Source of the DNA: Barnesiella propionica
GTDB taxonomy: Bacteria > Bacteroidota > Bacteroidia > Bacteroidales > Barnesiellaceae
Length of the DNA: 64,000 bases
Assembly (NCBI RefSeq): GCF_025567045.1
Contig: NZ_JAOQJK010000002.1
Span: 473,901 to 537,900, forward strand
Reading direction: 5' to 3'
The notes under the pieces were generated by a model. It had not been told where the DNA came from. It did not search any database and was given only the letters and a program-made list of their open reading frames with translations. The translations under genes and the position numbers were made by a program. Shown in pieces: positions 45,255 through 54,642 of the stretch. Each line of letters opens with the position of its first letter. The first letter of the stretch is position 1.

Positions 45255-45641
45255 ATGGACAAACTATTATATGTGATATTAGGAGGGGCTATAGGATCGG
45301 GATTCAGATATGGAGTATCTGTATGGATGCAATCGTTCTCCATATCTTTTCCATTCGCTATTCTCACTGTAAATGTTACCGGTTCCTTTTTCATAGGACT
45401 GTGTGGGGCCATAACAGAGATATTCCATGTCCCGTTATATGTAAAACTATTTTTATTTACAGGAATTTTCGGTGGGTTTACAACATTTTCCACATATACG
45501 CTGGACACATTACTGATCATAAAAGCGGGAGATTATAAAATGGCTCTTATAAACATATTAGCCAACAATATTTTAGGAATTATCGCCGTATTTTGCGGAT
45601 TTTTCATCGGGAAATACGGTATAAACTTAATAAAAGCATGA
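45255..45641 (+). CDS. crcB: Fluoride channel Fluc/CrcB
   Basis: 128 residues with four membrane helices. The conserved GGFTTFSTYTLDT (fluoride-lining region) and the N-terminal GGAIGSGFRYGVSVW are present. CrcB expels fluoride and usually forms a dimer. No fluoride riboswitch is visible in the short leader between the pheS terminator and the ATG. Its stop overlaps the nth start by 4 bp (ATGA), so the two are one transcription unit. Confidence 0.93.
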   Translation: MDKLLYVILGGAIGSGFRYGVSVWMQSFSISFPFAILTVNVTGSFFIGLCGAITEIFHVPLYVKLFLFTGIFGGFTTFSTYTLDTLLIIKAGDYKMALINILANNILGIIAVFCGFFIGKYGINLIKA

Positions 45642-46291
45642 AAACAAGTGAGCGTTACAAAGGGATAATAGAATGGTTCGAAAAAAATATGCCTGTTGCA
45701 GAAACAGAACTTCAATATAAAGACCCGTTCCAACTGTTGATCGCTGTCATCTTATCGGCTCAATGTACGGATAAGAGAATAAATATGATCACACCGGCTT
45801 TGTTTGAAGCATTTCCTACTCCGGAAGCTTTAGCGGCAAGTACTCCGGAAGAAGTTTTTAAATACATAAAAAGCGTTTCCTATCCCAATAATAAAGCAAA
45901 ACACTTGGTAGGTATGGCTCGCTGCTTACTTGAAGAATTCGGAGGTATAGTACCTTCGGACGTTAATGAATTACAGAAATTACCCGGAGTGGGACGGAAG
46001 ACAGCCAATGTCATAGCTTCTGTCGTATATAATAAAGAAGCTATGGCCGTAGATACGCATGTTTTCAGAGTATCCAACCGCATAGGACTTACCAATAATT
46101 CAAAGACACCATTGGAAACGGAAAAAACTCTGGTAAAAAATATCCCCGGGCCTTTACTCCCCATTGCACACCATTGGCTCATCTTACATGGGCGCTATGT
46201 GTGTACGGCACGCAAACCGAACTGTCTTGAATGCGGCATTCGGGAATTTTGTAAATTTTACAACAAACAGTATATCAATTCCGAGGAATAA
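45638..46291 (+). CDS. nth: Endonuclease III (DNA glycosylase/AP lyase)
   Basis: 217 residues. The HhH motif is LPGVGRKTANVI, the catalytic Asp lies in AVDTHVFRV, the catalytic Lys in SAQCTDKRIN, and the [4Fe-4S] Cys are in CTARKPNCLECGIREFC. It removes oxidised pyrimidines from DNA and cuts the abasic site. The longest frame starts at 45593 inside crcB; the ATG at 45638 is the family start and overlaps the crcB stop by 4 bp. Its 3' end overlaps the convergent manA gene by 17 bp. Confidence 0.95.
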   Translation: MKTSERYKGIIEWFEKNMPVAETELQYKDPFQLLIAVILSAQCTDKRINMITPALFEAFPTPEALAASTPEEVFKYIKSVSYPNNKAKHLVGMARCLLEEFGGIVPSDVNELQKLPGVGRKTANVIASVVYNKEAMAVDTHVFRVSNRIGLTNNSKTPLETEKTLVKNIPGPLLPIAHHWLILHGRYVCTARKPNCLECGIREFCKFYNKQYINSEE

Positions 46292-47258
46292 AACACTCCA
46301 GCAATTTAACCGAAGAATCGGTCTTTATCACCAACCAGTCAAGAGAAGCCGGAATCAAAACAGTTTCCCCCTGTGAGATGCTGAGCTTATATCCGTTATT
46401 ATCTTCTATTTCGGCTCTTCCTTCCATACAAATATAAATGACAAAAGAATCTTTCGAGGCAATATCGCATTTCATTTCTCCTGTAATATCCAGCAAATTA
46501 GTAGAAAAATAGGGACAAACTACTAATTTGACCGGAATATTTTCTTTAGGTTGGTAAACAGTTCTCAAATCATCATACAAATTATAATCTATGGCATCCT
46601 TAGCCAGTTGGGTATGTAATTCGCGTGTATTACCGTTGTTATCTTTACGACCATAATCGTAAATACGATAGGTAATATCAGACGTTTGTTGTATTTCTGC
46701 AATCAATAATCCCTTTCCTATGGCATGAATACGTCCTGCTGGCAGGAAAAATACATCACCGCTTTTCACCGGATGAAACTGTAATACATCCATTATCGTA
46801 TTATCCTCTACCCTTTTCACATACTCTTCAGGAGTAATTCGAGTCGAAAAACCCGAATATAACCCTGAACCCGGTTCTGCATTTATAACATACCACATTT
46901 CGGTCTTACCAAACGAATCATGTCTTACTTTGGCCAATTTATCATCGGGATGTACCTGTATGGATAAATCATCCTTCGCATCAATAAACTTGATAAGCAA
47001 AGGAAAGTTTTTCCCAAAACGGTCATACACGTGACGCCCCATAAAACCGCTCCCTCCTTCTTCTATTAGTTCAGTAAGCGTCTTACCTTTTTCTATACCG
47101 TTCGCAACAACCGATACGTGATTTTTTACCTGTGAAATTTCCCAGCTTTCACCCACATTTTCTTGGTTAACAACTTTATTTTTAAATTTTCCTATTTGGT
47201 TACCTCCCCAAATAACACTCTTAAAGATATCTTTAAATTTTAATGGGTACATGTTCAT
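46275..47258 (-). CDS. manA: Mannose-6-phosphate isomerase, class I
   Basis: About 327 residues. Zinc site motifs: QVHPDDKLA with the preceding KFIDAKDDLS, and LPAGRIHAIGKG. It interconverts fructose-6-phosphate and mannose-6-phosphate, feeding GDP-mannose for surface glycans. The frame opens at 47282, overlapping the previous gene's stop; the ATG at 47258 (MNMYPLKF) is used, and 47252 is equally possible. It follows the glycoside-hydrolase-like gene by 4 bp and its end overlaps nth by 17 bp. Confidence 0.92.
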   Translation of the reverse strand: MNMYPLKFKDIFKSVIWGGNQIGKFKNKVVNQENVGESWEISQVKNHVSVVANGIEKGKTLTELIEEGGSGFMGRHVYDRFGKNFPLLIKFIDAKDDLSIQVHPDDKLAKVRHDSFGKTEMWYVINAEPGSGLYSGFSTRITPEEYVKRVEDNTIMDVLQFHPVKSGDVFFLPAGRIHAIGKGLLIAEIQQTSDITYRIYDYGRKDNNGNTRELHTQLAKDAIDYNLYDDLRTVYQPKENIPVKLVVCPYFSTNLLDITGEMKCDIASKDSFVIYICMEGRAEIEDNNGYKLSISQGETVLIPASLDWLVIKTDSSVKLLECFIPRN

Positions 47259-47262
47259 AATA

Positions 47263-48753
47263 TTAATTTTGGGTTTTATCATATATCAAAAGCACTTTTT
47301 CAATTCCTTTATTTAAACCGGCAAGATAATAATATACAGGAGCACTTTCCTGGTTATAATTATTTATTGCAGTGACAGCAAAGCTCCGGTAAATTAACGA
47401 CGGAATATACAAAAACGTCTCATGAGAATTTCTAATCGCCACAATGTTCTCCGGTTTACGAATATCTACCGAATCATTACATGAAGCATAAACCACATAC
47501 TTTCTCGCCGATTTCACACGCTCCCACTCCAATTCAATCCCTCCGGCACTTTCAATGGCATTAAGATGAAAAGGAAATACATCCGAAGCCGAAGGCAATA
47601 TTCCCATCGGCGGAACCAAAGCAGGCATATCATATAAATCATACTTCAGTAAAGATTGTATTTGCTTGATATTTTGCATAATATGTTTCAGGCGGAAATG
47701 AGCCTGCCCTTTCGTACCAGCTATTCGGGAAAAACGTATCTGATTATCTATTTGGGATAAAGGCCAGTTTCCTTCCCTCTTGTCCAAACGATACGTACCC
47801 AACCCGGGTATTATTCCTCCCTTATAACAATTTGCCGCCCAATCATAAAGGAACGGATAAAAATTATGGTCGGCACTATACATCATAGGTACTATAAAAT
47901 CCTGTTTACCCTCACGTAACCAGCATTGTGGATCTTGATATACATATTCACAATTCCATCCGTTTGCTGGAAATCCCGGTAACGACCGGGCACGTCCCAA
48001 AGGCGAACTACTTACTCTTACAGCGGGAGAAATCGCTTTGATTGTATCATAAACCGATGATACAATACGATTTATATTTTCAGTACGCCACTTGATTAAA
48101 GATTGCCCTTCATCTGCCCATTTATGATAGGAATCTTTATCAGGGAACTTTGACGCATTTTCAGGATATCTGATATAATCCAGATGAATACCATCTACAT
48201 CATATTTTGTCACAATCTCTTTGGCGATAGACGACAAATACACTGCAGTTTGCGGATTACCCGGGTCAAGAAAATAATTATTCCCCATCCGTTTACATAA
48301 ATCCGGATAAACGGAAGCGACGGAAGCACCTTTCAATAAACGGACCTGTTTAACCGTACCCACTGGAATACATACCATCCAGGCATGAAACTCCAGTCCT
48401 CTTTCATGGCAAGCTTTAACTGCAAAATCAACCGGATCATAAGGCAATAGACCGCCGGCTTCCCCAGTAATTACAGAAGCACATGGTTCTATTGATGACG
48501 GATAAATAACTTCTCCCCTGAGCCGGACCTGGAAAAAAACCATATTGAAGTTCATAGAACGTATAAAGTCCAGCATTCCGCACAACTCTTTCTTTTGCTT
48601 CTCTACCTCTACTTTATTCCGTGCTACACGGGAAGGCCAGTCGAGTCCCCAGTTAGTAGTCAGCCATACAGCCCTTACCTCATATTTAGGAGAAGCTTGT
48701 AATATAAATACAGAAAAGATTAAGATATATAAAAACAGTAAACGCTTAATCAT
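47263..48753 (-). CDS. Glycosyl hydrolase-like 10 family protein (YngK type)
   Basis: 496 residues with a signal peptide (about 1-20). The core matches the GHL10 family: VRAVWLTTNWGLDWPS, GLEFHAWMV, VDGIHLDYIRYP, FIVPMMYSADHNF and GLGTYRLD. A C-terminal FN3-like domain follows (SAGGIELEWERVKSARKYVVYAS). The family has a TIM-barrel fold and is thought to act on cell-wall or exopolysaccharide; some members cut peptidoglycan glycan. It sits just before manA on the same strand. Confidence 0.87.
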   Translation of the reverse strand: MIKRLLFLYILIFSVFILQASPKYEVRAVWLTTNWGLDWPSRVARNKVEVEKQKKELCGMLDFIRSMNFNMVFFQVRLRGEVIYPSSIEPCASVITGEAGGLLPYDPVDFAVKACHERGLEFHAWMVCIPVGTVKQVRLLKGASVASVYPDLCKRMGNNYFLDPGNPQTAVYLSSIAKEIVTKYDVDGIHLDYIRYPENASKFPDKDSYHKWADEGQSLIKWRTENINRIVSSVYDTIKAISPAVRVSSSPLGRARSLPGFPANGWNCEYVYQDPQCWLREGKQDFIVPMMYSADHNFYPFLYDWAANCYKGGIIPGLGTYRLDKREGNWPLSQIDNQIRFSRIAGTKGQAHFRLKHIMQNIKQIQSLLKYDLYDMPALVPPMGILPSASDVFPFHLNAIESAGGIELEWERVKSARKYVVYASCNDSVDIRKPENIVAIRNSHETFLYIPSLIYRSFAVTAINNYNQESAPVYYYLAGLNKGIEKVLLIYDKTQN

Positions 48754-48905
48754 TTAATCATATGTTATCCAAAAAATTATTGACGAAGATACTTCAATTA
48801 TTCGGAAAACGAATATATTTTAAGCTTAAAACTCCACATATCAAGGCAATCTTTCAGAGACCCTGAAAAATAATAATTCAACCCCCTTTTATTTACAAAA
48901 AATAG

Positions 48906-48914
48906 TACCTTTGT
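48906..48914 (+). promoter_or_regulatory. TRIC gene -7 box, TACCTTTGT
   Basis: Matches TAnnTTTG, 16 bases before the ATG at 48931. Confidence 0.6.
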
Positions 48915-48930
48915 GCCATAAATTGAAAAT

Positions 48931-49554
48931 ATGAACAGCACTTTTGCAACCATACTTGAGATAGTGGGTACATTAGCTTTCGCGATCAGCGGAATACGCT
49001 TGGCATCCGCCAAACGGTTCGACTGGTTCGGAGCTTACGCTGTAGGATTGGTTACTGCTATCGGAGGTGGAACAACGAGAGATTTACTCCTTAATGCCAC
49101 TCCGTTCTGGATGATTAATGGCAGTTATCTGGCTGTTACGGCAATAGCTCTTGTATTTGTTGCTGTATTCCGGCGTTATCTCGTACACCTGGAAAATACA
49201 TTCTTTATATTCGACACCATAGGTTTGGCACTTTTTGTCGTAGTCGGAGTACAAAAAACTATTATGTTCGGTTTTCCTTATTGGGTAGCCATTGTTATGG
49301 GAACCATAACAGGATCGGTAGGTAGTATCATCAGAGATATTCTTATAAATGAAGAGCCATTGCTTTTCAGAAAAGATATATATGCCCTGGCTTGTGTCGC
49401 CGGCGGACTTGTTTTCTGGTTGTCGGAAGCATTGGGAATGGACAATATTATCACACAATCATTATGCGGCTGCAGTGTTATTATCGTGCGTTTACTGGCA
49501 GTCAAATATCATTGGTCTCTGCCATCACTCAAGGTGGACGACAATGAACGTTAA
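48931..49554 (+). CDS. TRIC-family (UPF0126/YicG) cation channel
   Basis: 207 residues, seven membrane helices in two repeats. Both repeats show the glycine-rich motif: AIGGGTTRDLLLN in the first and GSVGSIIRDILIN in the second, which is the double GGG/G-x-x-x-R-D signature of the family. Prokaryotic TRIC proteins are trimeric monovalent-cation channels. It starts the forward-strand run leading into gtrA and the glycosyltransferases. Confidence 0.9.
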   Translation: MNSTFATILEIVGTLAFAISGIRLASAKRFDWFGAYAVGLVTAIGGGTTRDLLLNATPFWMINGSYLAVTAIALVFVAVFRRYLVHLENTFFIFDTIGLALFVVVGVQKTIMFGFPYWVAIVMGTITGSVGSIIRDILINEEPLLFRKDIYALACVAGGLVFWLSEALGMDNIITQSLCGCSVIIVRLLAVKYHWSLPSLKVDDNER

Positions 49555-49567
49555 TCATTTCCTGAAT

Positions 49568-49978
49568 ATGAAAGAAAATTTATCACAAAAAATAGATAAA
49601 AAAACCGTTTTTCAATTCATTCGTTTTGCAATAGTGGGCCTTATTAACACTTCGGTTACACTGGTCGTTATCTTTATCCTACAAGAATTATTGCATATAC
49701 CATACACTACAGCTAATTTCGTAGGTTATATAGCCGGCGTTGTCAATAGCTTCTTTTGGAGCAAACTGTGGGTTTTTAAGAAAAATAATGGTAACTTTAT
49801 GCGCGAAGTATTATTTTTCTTTATAGCATTTGTTATATGTTATACCATACAATATATCTGCTTATTGATCATGGTAGAAAAATTGGAATTGAATAAACTG
49901 GTGGCTCAGCTATTGGGTATGATTGTATATACCGTTGCCAATTTTATATTAAACAGATGCATTACATTTAAAAAATAA
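49568..49978 (+). CDS. GtrA-family membrane protein
   Basis: About 136 residues with four membrane helices and the GtrA features FIRFAIVGLINTSVTLVV, FVGYIAGVVNSFFWSKLWVFKK and ANFILNRCITFKK. GtrA-like proteins are thought to flip lipid-linked sugars such as undecaprenyl-phosphate-glucose. The frame is open much further upstream inside the TRIC gene; the ATG at 49568 is chosen, and 49544 (11-bp overlap with TRIC and an AAGGTGG-like motif before it) is possible. It is followed 8 bp later by its usual partner, a GT2 gene. Confidence 0.85.
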   Translation: MKENLSQKIDKKTVFQFIRFAIVGLINTSVTLVVIFILQELLHIPYTTANFVGYIAGVVNSFFWSKLWVFKKNNGNFMREVLFFFIAFVICYTIQYICLLIMVEKLELNKLVAQLLGMIVYTVANFILNRCITFKK

Positions 49979-49986
49979 TTATCAGC

Positions 49987-50928
49987 ATGAACGTAAGCGT
50001 TGTCATTCCCTGCTATAATGAAGAAGATGTCCTTCCTGAATCTTATCGGCGTTTTACCCAGGTAATGAGTTCTACTTCCTATGAATACGAGCTTTTATTC
50101 GTAAACGACGGGAGCAAAGACCGTACAGAATCTCTCTTACTCTCGTTTGCCGAACAGGATAAGCATGTAAAAGTTCTTTCATTCTCCAGAAATTTCGGAC
50201 ACCAGAATGCGGTAACTGCCGGACTTCAACATTGTTCGGGAGACATTACCGTGATTATCGACGCGGATCTGCAAGATCCTCCCGAAGTAATTCCGCAAAT
50301 GATAGAAACATATCTGAGAGAAAAAAGCAACGTCGTGTACGCCGTACGTAATAAAAGAGAAGGCGAATCTTTCGGCAAACTGTTAACAGCTAAAGTATAT
50401 TACCGGATGCTCAACTATCTATCAGATTATACTTTTCCTGTAGATACCGGAGATTTCAGGTTGATTGACCGGAAAGTTCTAGATACATTCAAACGGTTTC
50501 CAGAAAAACATAAATACCTGAGAGGGCTTTTCAGCTGGATGGGATTTAAGCAGACCCCATTCTATTATGATCGTCATGAAAGAGCCGCAGGAAAGACAAA
50601 ATATTCCATTCGCAAAATGTTTGCTTTGGCTTCAATAGGAATATTCGGATTTTCAAAGAAACCGTTAAAACTAGCCATTTCTTTGGGAACCTTATCCATA
50701 TTTATAGCTATCATCATAGCATTATGGATATTCTATAATATATTTTTCTGTGCCGGTTCTGTAGTACCCGGTTGGGCTTCGACCATAATCACAATATTAT
50801 TTTTGGGAGGTATCCAGTTATTTACCATAGGAATATTAGGTGAATATATAGGAAACATATTTGATGAAACCAAAAACAGACCCGAATATATTATTGATAA
50901 AATGATAAATTTCGATACAGATAAGTAA
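49987..50928 (+). CDS. Polyprenyl-phosphate glycosyltransferase, GT2 (GtrB type)
   Basis: 313 residues: a cytosolic GT-A domain (VSVVIPCYNEEDVLPESY, nucleotide-binding VIIDADLQDPPE as the DXD region, VDTGDFRLIDRK) and two C-terminal membrane helices. This is the GtrB/DPM1 pattern that makes undecaprenyl-phosphate-linked sugars. The GtrA-like gene directly before it and the GT39 gene after it complete a flippase-synthase-transferase set for glycosylating a surface polymer. Confidence 0.9.
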   Translation: MNVSVVIPCYNEEDVLPESYRRFTQVMSSTSYEYELLFVNDGSKDRTESLLLSFAEQDKHVKVLSFSRNFGHQNAVTAGLQHCSGDITVIIDADLQDPPEVIPQMIETYLREKSNVVYAVRNKREGESFGKLLTAKVYYRMLNYLSDYTFPVDTGDFRLIDRKVLDTFKRFPEKHKYLRGLFSWMGFKQTPFYYDRHERAAGKTKYSIRKMFALASIGIFGFSKKPLKLAISLGTLSIFIAIIIALWIFYNIFFCAGSVVPGWASTIITILFLGGIQLFTIGILGEYIGNIFDETKNRPEYIIDKMINFDTDK

Positions 50929-51019
50929 TTTCAAAACTGGCAGTGAAGAAAAAAATATATAAGTTGATATAATACCAGCAGATTAATTATTATTTCGGAT
51001 CTGATTAAAAAGTAAAACT

Positions 51020-52726
51020 ATGAAGATTAGTTCTAAAGCCTTGCTTTTTCTTCTGTTAGCGTTTATTTGCATTTTAACCCTTATCCCATTTCTCGGGCTG
51101 ACGGACTTCCACACAAAAGGAGAACCCCGAGAAGCTATTGTAGCCGTATCGATGCTACAAACCGACAACTGGATACTACCCATAAATAATGGTGAAGACA
51201 TAGCTTACAAGCCTCCTTTTTTTCACTGGTGCATCGCCGCATTATCACTTCCTTGGGGAGAAGTAACAGAATATACATCTCGGCTTCCATCTGCTCTTGC
51301 TGCAATTATAATGACATTAGCATGCTTTCTTTTTTTCTCCAAACGTACACGGAACGATCTGGCATTCCTTTCTTCGCTACTGTTGATGTCTTCGTTCGAA
51401 ATACACCGTGCTGCAATGGCCAGCCGGGTAGATATGGTGTTGACACTATTTATAGTACTTGCGCTTTTCCAATTATATAAATGGACAGAAAAAGGACTAC
51501 GTGGTTTTCCGCTCTGGGCGACCGTTTTCATGGGACTAGCCACCCTGACAAAAGGCCCCGTAGGAATAATATTACCCTGTCTTGTAATTGGTGTTTATTT
51601 ATTGATACGCAAATTTCCTTTCTGGAAAATCACATATAAATTAATATTAACAGCGATAATCTCATTTATACTACCATTTTTATGGTACTATGCAGCCTAT
51701 CAACAGGGAGGCCAAACATTTATGAATTTGGTAATGGAAGAAAATTTCGGACGTTTTATGGGTAAAATGTCATACGAATCTCATGAAGAACCTGTAATTT
51801 ACTATATATACACAACATTAGCCGGTTTCCTTCCCTGGTCTTTACTGGTAATCATTTCTCTCTTTACTTATAAATATCATTTGCCTCACGGAAAAATATC
51901 CGGCTGGTGGACAAAAGTAAAAAATAAAATCACTGGAATGAATAATGTGAGGTTATTCAGTTTACTTTCTTTCATATTGATTCTTTTATTCTATTGCATA
52001 CCCAAAAGTAAACGCACGGTTTATATTATGCCCGTTTATCCTTTCCTGGCATATTTTCTTGCAGAATACATGATTTTCCTTCTAAAGAATAAACAAAAAG
52101 TATGGCGTATTTTCAGCATTATTCTGGTAAGTTTAACCGCCTTATTACTGTTCTTATTTATTTCTTTAAAATTCGGATGGCTTACACCGTTATTTGCAGG
52201 AACATCTTTATCATACTACATACAGGCATTTAATACTCCGTGGGATTTTCTAAGCATTTCTGCCATAATCATCATGATTATGTTACTATATGAAATGTAT
52301 AAAAGTAAAAGAGACTTGTCTCTTAACAACCGGTATCTTTATGCGACAGTTGCATTATTTTTCGGTATACAATTAACATTAGATTCTACAATACTACCTT
52401 CGGCTCTGAATGCAAAATCCATGAGACCTTTTGCTCAGGAAATTAAAAATATAATTCCCGAAGGTAAAATTTATGCTTATGTTTCTACACCAATGCTGCG
52501 TTTTTATATTATCAACTTCTATAATGACAACCGGGTTGCATCGTTCGAACATGAAAAACCCCAAAAAGGTTACCTTGTCGTAGGCGAAAATGATTATAAC
52601 GGCCACATTACTTCAACGTATCCGGATTATCAATTTAAACAAATATTGAAAAGCAACCGGAAAGGGAACGATGTAAAAGACATTATTTATCTATATAAAT
52701 TTGAGAAAAATACAGAAAACAAATAA
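51020..52726 (+). CDS. GT39/ArnT-like integral-membrane glycosyltransferase
   Basis: 568 residues with about 11-13 membrane helices. The N-terminal periplasmic loop has the ArnT/PMT marks: TKGEPREAIVAVSML, then YKPPFFHWCIA. This family moves a sugar from undecaprenyl phosphate to lipid A or protein. It lies 91 bp after the GT2 gene in the same direction, so it probably uses the lipid-linked sugar made there. A terminator follows. The acceptor is unknown. Confidence 0.87.
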   Translation: MKISSKALLFLLLAFICILTLIPFLGLTDFHTKGEPREAIVAVSMLQTDNWILPINNGEDIAYKPPFFHWCIAALSLPWGEVTEYTSRLPSALAAIIMTLACFLFFSKRTRNDLAFLSSLLLMSSFEIHRAAMASRVDMVLTLFIVLALFQLYKWTEKGLRGFPLWATVFMGLATLTKGPVGIILPCLVIGVYLLIRKFPFWKITYKLILTAIISFILPFLWYYAAYQQGGQTFMNLVMEENFGRFMGKMSYESHEEPVIYYIYTTLAGFLPWSLLVIISLFTYKYHLPHGKISGWWTKVKNKITGMNNVRLFSLLSFILILLFYCIPKSKRTVYIMPVYPFLAYFLAEYMIFLLKNKQKVWRIFSIILVSLTALLLFLFISLKFGWLTPLFAGTSLSYYIQAFNTPWDFLSISAIIIMIMLLYEMYKSKRDLSLNNRYLYATVALFFGIQLTLDSTILPSALNAKSMRPFAQEIKNIIPEGKIYAYVSTPMLRFYIINFYNDNRVASFEHEKPQKGYLVVGENDYNGHITSTYPDYQFKQILKSNRKGNDVKDIIYLYKFEKNTENK

Positions 52727-52743
52727 ATTATAATCTCATAATC

Positions 52744-52780
52744 AACAATAAAGGAGACCCGTAAGGCCTCCTTTATTGTT
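52744..52780. terminator. Bidirectional terminator
   Basis: A 13-bp perfect stem (arms 52744-52756, 52768-52780), between the GT39 gene and the convergent ridA gene. Confidence 0.8.
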
Positions 52781-52789
52781 ATGACATAT

Positions 52790-53167
52790 TCAGTCTTTAC
52801 ACGCTATTAATTCAATTTCAACCAAGACATCCTTAGGCAATTGCCTGACTGCTATGCATGAACGGGCCGGATGATTGGTAAAATACTCAGAATAAATCGT
52901 ATTGAAAGCAGCAAAATCTTCCATATTCTTCAAGAAACAAGTCGTTTTTATCACATGGCCGAATGACATCCCAGCAGCTTGTAATATGGCAGATAAATTC
53001 TGCATAACTTGAATTGTCTGCCCCTTTATATTTGTCGCATCAACATTCCCGGTAACAGGATCTATAGGAATTTGTCCTGATGTATATAACATATTACCGC
53101 ACAAAATAGCCTGCGAATACGGACCTATAGATTCAGGAGCCTGTTGGATATAAATCTTCTGTAACAT
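52790..53167 (-). CDS. ridA: RidA-family reactive-imine deaminase
   Basis: 125 residues of the RidA/YjgF fold: PESIGPYSQAILCGNMLYTSGQIPI with the following DPVTGNV, and the active-site Arg in RSCIAVRQLPKDVLVEIELIA. RidA hydrolyses 2-aminoacrylate-type imines from PLP enzymes. The frame starts six codons earlier; the ATG at 53167 (MLQKIYIQQAPES) is the family start. It is alone on its strand. Confidence 0.92.
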   Translation of the reverse strand: MLQKIYIQQAPESIGPYSQAILCGNMLYTSGQIPIDPVTGNVDATNIKGQTIQVMQNLSAILQAAGMSFGHVIKTTCFLKNMEDFAAFNTIYSEYFTNHPARSCIAVRQLPKDVLVEIELIACKD

Positions 53168-53415
53168 AAGCTTATATTTAAACATTAATCAATTATACAA
53201 ATCTACATAAAAAAAGGTTCCGACTAAATTTGGAATACTCATAAATATACCTAAAAATAACACTTATCTTCTCTTTTTTAGAAAAAACCGGACATCTTTT
53301 TACATAAATAATATGAACATATCTTTTTTCATTCTGTTATCATAAAGTAGGATTCTGACTGCAAAAGAAAAAAATGTCTTAATGAAGACAAGTGAAATTA
53401 AAATCCCCGGACTAT

Positions 53416-54642
53416 ATGAGCAAAATAAAAATAAAGGATGTATTTATAATTTTTGGCGAAGAGTACAAAAAAGCCCGCAAACTCATAGACGAAAATATAA
53501 GCAAAGCCGAAATACTTGAAAAAACAGGCTGCACTGTGGCAGTGAATAGAGCTAATCTTGAAATAAACGAAGGTGAATTTTTTGTTATTATGGGATTATC
53601 AGGCAGCGGAAAATCTACTCTCTTAAGATGTATCAACCGGCTCATACGTCCTACCTACGGAGAAGTACTGATAGACGGTAAGAATATAACACGATTAAAA
53701 GATAAAGAATTACTCGAAATACGGCGAAAAAAACTTTCCATGGTATTTCAGCATTTCGGTTTACTTCCCCATCGCAGTGTACTTAGCAATGTGGCTTTTG
53801 GACTCGAGCTACAAGGCATTTCTTCAAAGAAACGAATGAAAAAAGCACAAGAAAGCATAGAGCTGGTAGGACTGAAAGGTTATGAAGAACAAAAGGTAAG
53901 TGAACTATCGGGGGGTATGCAACAACGGGTAGGATTGGCAAGAGCACTTGCTAATAATCCCGAAGTTTTATTGATGGATGAAGCTTTTTCTGCTCTTGAC
54001 CCGCTCATCAGAGAGCAGATGCAGGATGAACTTCTGGCCTTGCAAAACAAAATGAAGAAAACAATAGTATTCATTACACACGATCTCGATGAAGCAATTA
54101 AACTGGGAGACAGAATAGCCATAATGAAAGACGGTGAAGTAGTACAAATTGGAACTCCCGAAGAAATACTGACAAATCCGGCTAATAATTACGTAACTAA
54201 ATTTACCGAAAATGTCGACCGAAGCAGAGTGGTGACTGCCGGCTCTATCATGATAAAAAAACCGGTAACCATAAGAGCTGATCGCGAAGGGCCTGAAGCT
54301 GTAATACGAAAAATGAGAGAGAAGAATCTGTTCGTATTACCAGTTATAGACTCTAACCACCAACTTCTGGGAGAAATAAGATTAAAAGATGTGATGAAAC
54401 TGAGAAAAGAAGGAAAAAAAGACCTCAAGTCCATTATTATATGCAACATACCATCGGTACTCGAATGCGCTACCGTAGAAGACATGCTACCCTTATTACC
54501 TCAAATACGGCAGGTTATTCCGGTTGTCAGTGAGAACAATCAATTACTGGGTGTAGTATCACCATCTTCCGTCATTATTGAAATGACAGGTAAAGATAAA
54601 GGAGAGATCAAACAAATCGTACAAAATGCTATAGACTTATGA
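53416..54642 (+). CDS. proV: Glycine betaine/proline ABC transporter, ATPase
   Basis: 408 residues. Walker A GLSGSGKST (60-68), signature LSGGMQQRVGLARAL and Walker B LLMDEAFSALD are intact, and a CBS-domain pair forms the C-terminal third, as in OpuA/ProV, where it senses ionic strength. The long N-terminal helix (FGEEYKKARKLIDENISKAEIL) is also the ProV type. A GTG eight codons upstream is possible; ATG 53416 is preferred. Overlaps proW by 4 bp. Osmoprotectant uptake under salt stress is the expected role. Confidence 0.93.
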   Translation: MSKIKIKDVFIIFGEEYKKARKLIDENISKAEILEKTGCTVAVNRANLEINEGEFFVIMGLSGSGKSTLLRCINRLIRPTYGEVLIDGKNITRLKDKELLEIRRKKLSMVFQHFGLLPHRSVLSNVAFGLELQGISSKKRMKKAQESIELVGLKGYEEQKVSELSGGMQQRVGLARALANNPEVLLMDEAFSALDPLIREQMQDELLALQNKMKKTIVFITHDLDEAIKLGDRIAIMKDGEVVQIGTPEEILTNPANNYVTKFTENVDRSRVVTAGSIMIKKPVTIRADREGPEAVIRKMREKNLFVLPVIDSNHQLLGEIRLKDVMKLRKEGKKDLKSIIICNIPSVLECATVEDMLPLLPQIRQVIPVVSENNQLLGVVSPSSVIIEMTGKDKGEIKQIVQNAIDL

